In this document: positions 32,025-32,699 of the stretch, one piece after another | Layout of the letters: each line of letters starts with the position of its first letter | Numbering within the stretch: the first letter of the stretch is position 1 | Source: Bacillota bacterium | GTDB taxonomy: Bacteria; Bacillota; UBA4882; UBA8346 | Length of the DNA: 32,699 bases | NCBI GenBank assembly: GCA_003501335.1 | Contig: DNPQ01000211.1 | Coordinates: forward strand, 1 to 32,699 | Direction: 5' to 3' | Notes under the pieces: generated by a model | Database searches by the model: none | The model's input: only the letters and a program-made list of their open reading frames with translations | Told to the model about the DNA's origin: nothing | Program-made: the position numbers and the translations under genes

Positions 32025-32058
32025 CTATCATAAGGAATGGGTAAGCTCCATTAAATTA

Positions 32059-32502
32059 CTAATACACATGTTCTTCTTGAGTATTACTCTGTAATTCAGT
32101 ATCTTGATTTCGTATATACTCAATAATAATTTCCTTCGTCACCTTACCACAACTCGCCGCAAAATACCCTCTAGCCCATAAATGTTGACCCAGAAACTGC
32201 CCTTTTAGTTCAATAAATTCTTCAAATAACTGTCGAGAACTATATCCCTTAATAAATTGCACTAGCTGACTTATAGATAAGTCTGGTGGCACAGAAACAA
32301 GTAAATGAACATGATCTTTGGAAACAAAGCCAGCCAGAATCCCTACTTTATTGTTTTTACATGTTTCTTTGATTAACTCCCTGGTCCTGTTGGCAATATC
32401 GCCTACTAATACCGCTTTACGGTATTTAGTAATCCAAACCAAGTGAATATTAATCACAAAAGTTGTATGCGCAGCTTTTCTATAATTATCCAACCTTTTC
32501 AC
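32059..32502 (-). CDS. tnpA: IS200/IS605-family Y1 transposase TnpA
   Basis: A 147-residue HUH single-strand transposase, full length for the family. It begins with the typical TTFVINIHLVWITKYRK. The metal-binding HUH motif is H64-V-H66 in SKDHVHLLVSVP, and the catalytic tyrosine is Y129 in EIIIEYIRNQ, after HLWARGYFAASCG. The start is a GTG at 32502 with a poor ribosome site, common for these tightly controlled genes. It appears intact and could be active. Base composition is lower in GC than the surrounding metabolic genes. Confidence 0.93.
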   Translation of the reverse strand: MKRLDNYRKAAHTTFVINIHLVWITKYRKAVLVGDIANRTRELIKETCKNNKVGILAGFVSKDHVHLLVSVPPDLSISQLVQFIKGYSSRQLFEEFIELKGQFLGQHLWARGYFAASCGKVTKEIIIEYIRNQDTELQSNTQEEHVY

Positions 32503-32550
32503 CTCTAAGTAAGTATCCCTTTATTTAGAAGTGATATACATTTGATAATT

Positions 32551-32566
32551 CTCGGCTAAAGCCGAG
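32551..32566. repeat. Subterminal hairpin at the tnpA-proximal IS end
   Basis: CTCGGC-TAAA-GCCGAG, a perfect 6-bp stem about 50 bases upstream of the transposase start. It is in the position and size range of the left-end hairpin recognised by TnpA of IS200-type elements. Confidence 0.55.
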
Positions 32567-32594
32567 GGATTTGACCCCTGGTTCAAAAATTAAA

Positions 32595-32626
32595 AAGTCC
32601 CCTAAACCAAACGACTAAGGGGACTT
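32595..32626 (-). terminator. Intrinsic terminator for a minus-strand gene beyond the window
   Basis: A 9-bp stem AAGTCCCCT/AGGGGACTT. On the minus strand it is followed by TTTTTAATTTTT, so it would end a transcript entering from beyond the right edge. Confidence 0.7.
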
Positions 32627-32653
32627 AATGCATTACCAATATTTGGATTTAAG

Positions 32654-32688
32654 TTCAACGACTTTATTCCATATTCAACGACTTTATT
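32654..32688. repeat. Two tandem copies of a 15-bp direct repeat
   Basis: TTCAACGACTTTATT at 32654-32668 and again at 32674-32688, 20 bases apart. Only two copies lie before the window edge. It could be operator sites or the edge of a longer array. Confidence 0.6.
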
Positions 32689-32699
32689 ATTTTTTCACA

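Larger units (their letters stand above)
32036..32570 (-). mobile_element. IS200-type insertion sequence (approximate limits)
   Basis: Contains the Y1 transposase gene with short flanking hairpins. At the transposase's upstream side CTCGGC/GCCGAG (32551-32566) is a clean 6-bp stem with a TAAA loop. At the downstream side AATGG/CCATT (32036-32052) is weaker. IS200/IS605 elements use subterminal hairpins and have no inverted repeats or target duplications, so the exact ends cannot be fixed by eye. No tnpB or accessory ORF is present. Confidence 0.6.

Overview
The window looks like a chromosomal segment of an anaerobic, spore-former-type Bacillota (Clostridia or Negativicutes-like). The evidence is canonical sigma-A promoters, strong AGGAGG ribosome sites, a SAM-I (S-box) riboswitch, PdxS-type vitamin B6 synthesis, and corrinoid/Fe-S methyl-transfer proteins. 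All three substrate-binding proteins have an N-terminal signal but no lipobox cysteine. That fits a diderm (outer-membrane) member of the phylum, but this is an inference. No rRNA, tRNA or CRISPR was seen.

Layout. (1) 70-2569, minus: an ATP-binding P-loop protein lacking the second half of an ABC ATPase, a class I cysteine desulfurase (NifS/IscS type) and a Fe-S protein. (2) 2688-7254: a decaying organosulfur cluster. It has a sulfonate-type binding protein and permease without an ATPase, an Ldh2/sulfolactate-type dehydrogenase interrupted by an in-frame TAG, a 3' remnant of a D-cysteine desulfhydrase/cysteate lyase-type gene, and a class V aminotransferase-fold enzyme behind a leader terminator. 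(3) 7491-8955, plus: a B3/B4-domain protein and a HAD phosphatase. (4) 9014-11950: cysK and a NifX-like protein (minus), diverging from ridA-pdxS (plus). (5) 12157-23283, minus: the most unusual part. metN-metI-metQ importer genes are followed by an M20 amidohydrolase, then by two corrinoid proteins, two uroporphyrinogen-decarboxylase-fold methyltransferases, a DUF1638 protein, a corrinoid-reactivating 2Fe-2S/ASKHA protein and a QueG-like 4Fe-4S protein. (6) 23527-28366, minus: a cystine-type ABC importer, cystathionine beta-synthase and cystathionine gamma-lyase (reverse transsulfuration). (7) 28605-31141, minus: a SAM-riboswitch-controlled metI-metC pair (forward transsulfuration). (8) 31142-32699: a degraded zone with a small ORF, a SHOCT-domain remnant, an IS200-type transposase, a terminator and a short tandem repeat.

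How it fits together. Almost every gene concerns sulfur amino acids, their PLP enzymes, or one-carbon transfer. Cystine, methionine-like and sulfonate compounds are imported. Cysteine and methionine are interconverted in both directions. Cysteine sulfur is mobilised by desulfurases. PLP is supplied by PdxS, and RidA detoxifies the aminoacrylate that cysteine/serine PLP enzymes leak. An 11-base motif (TAGTATGATTT on the plus strand) recurs upstream of the sulfonate transporter, cysK and metNIQ, suggesting a shared sulfur regulator. The central hypothesis is that the metNIQ-M20-corrinoid block is one pathway that imports, deacylates and demethylates a methylated, probably sulfur-containing, compound.
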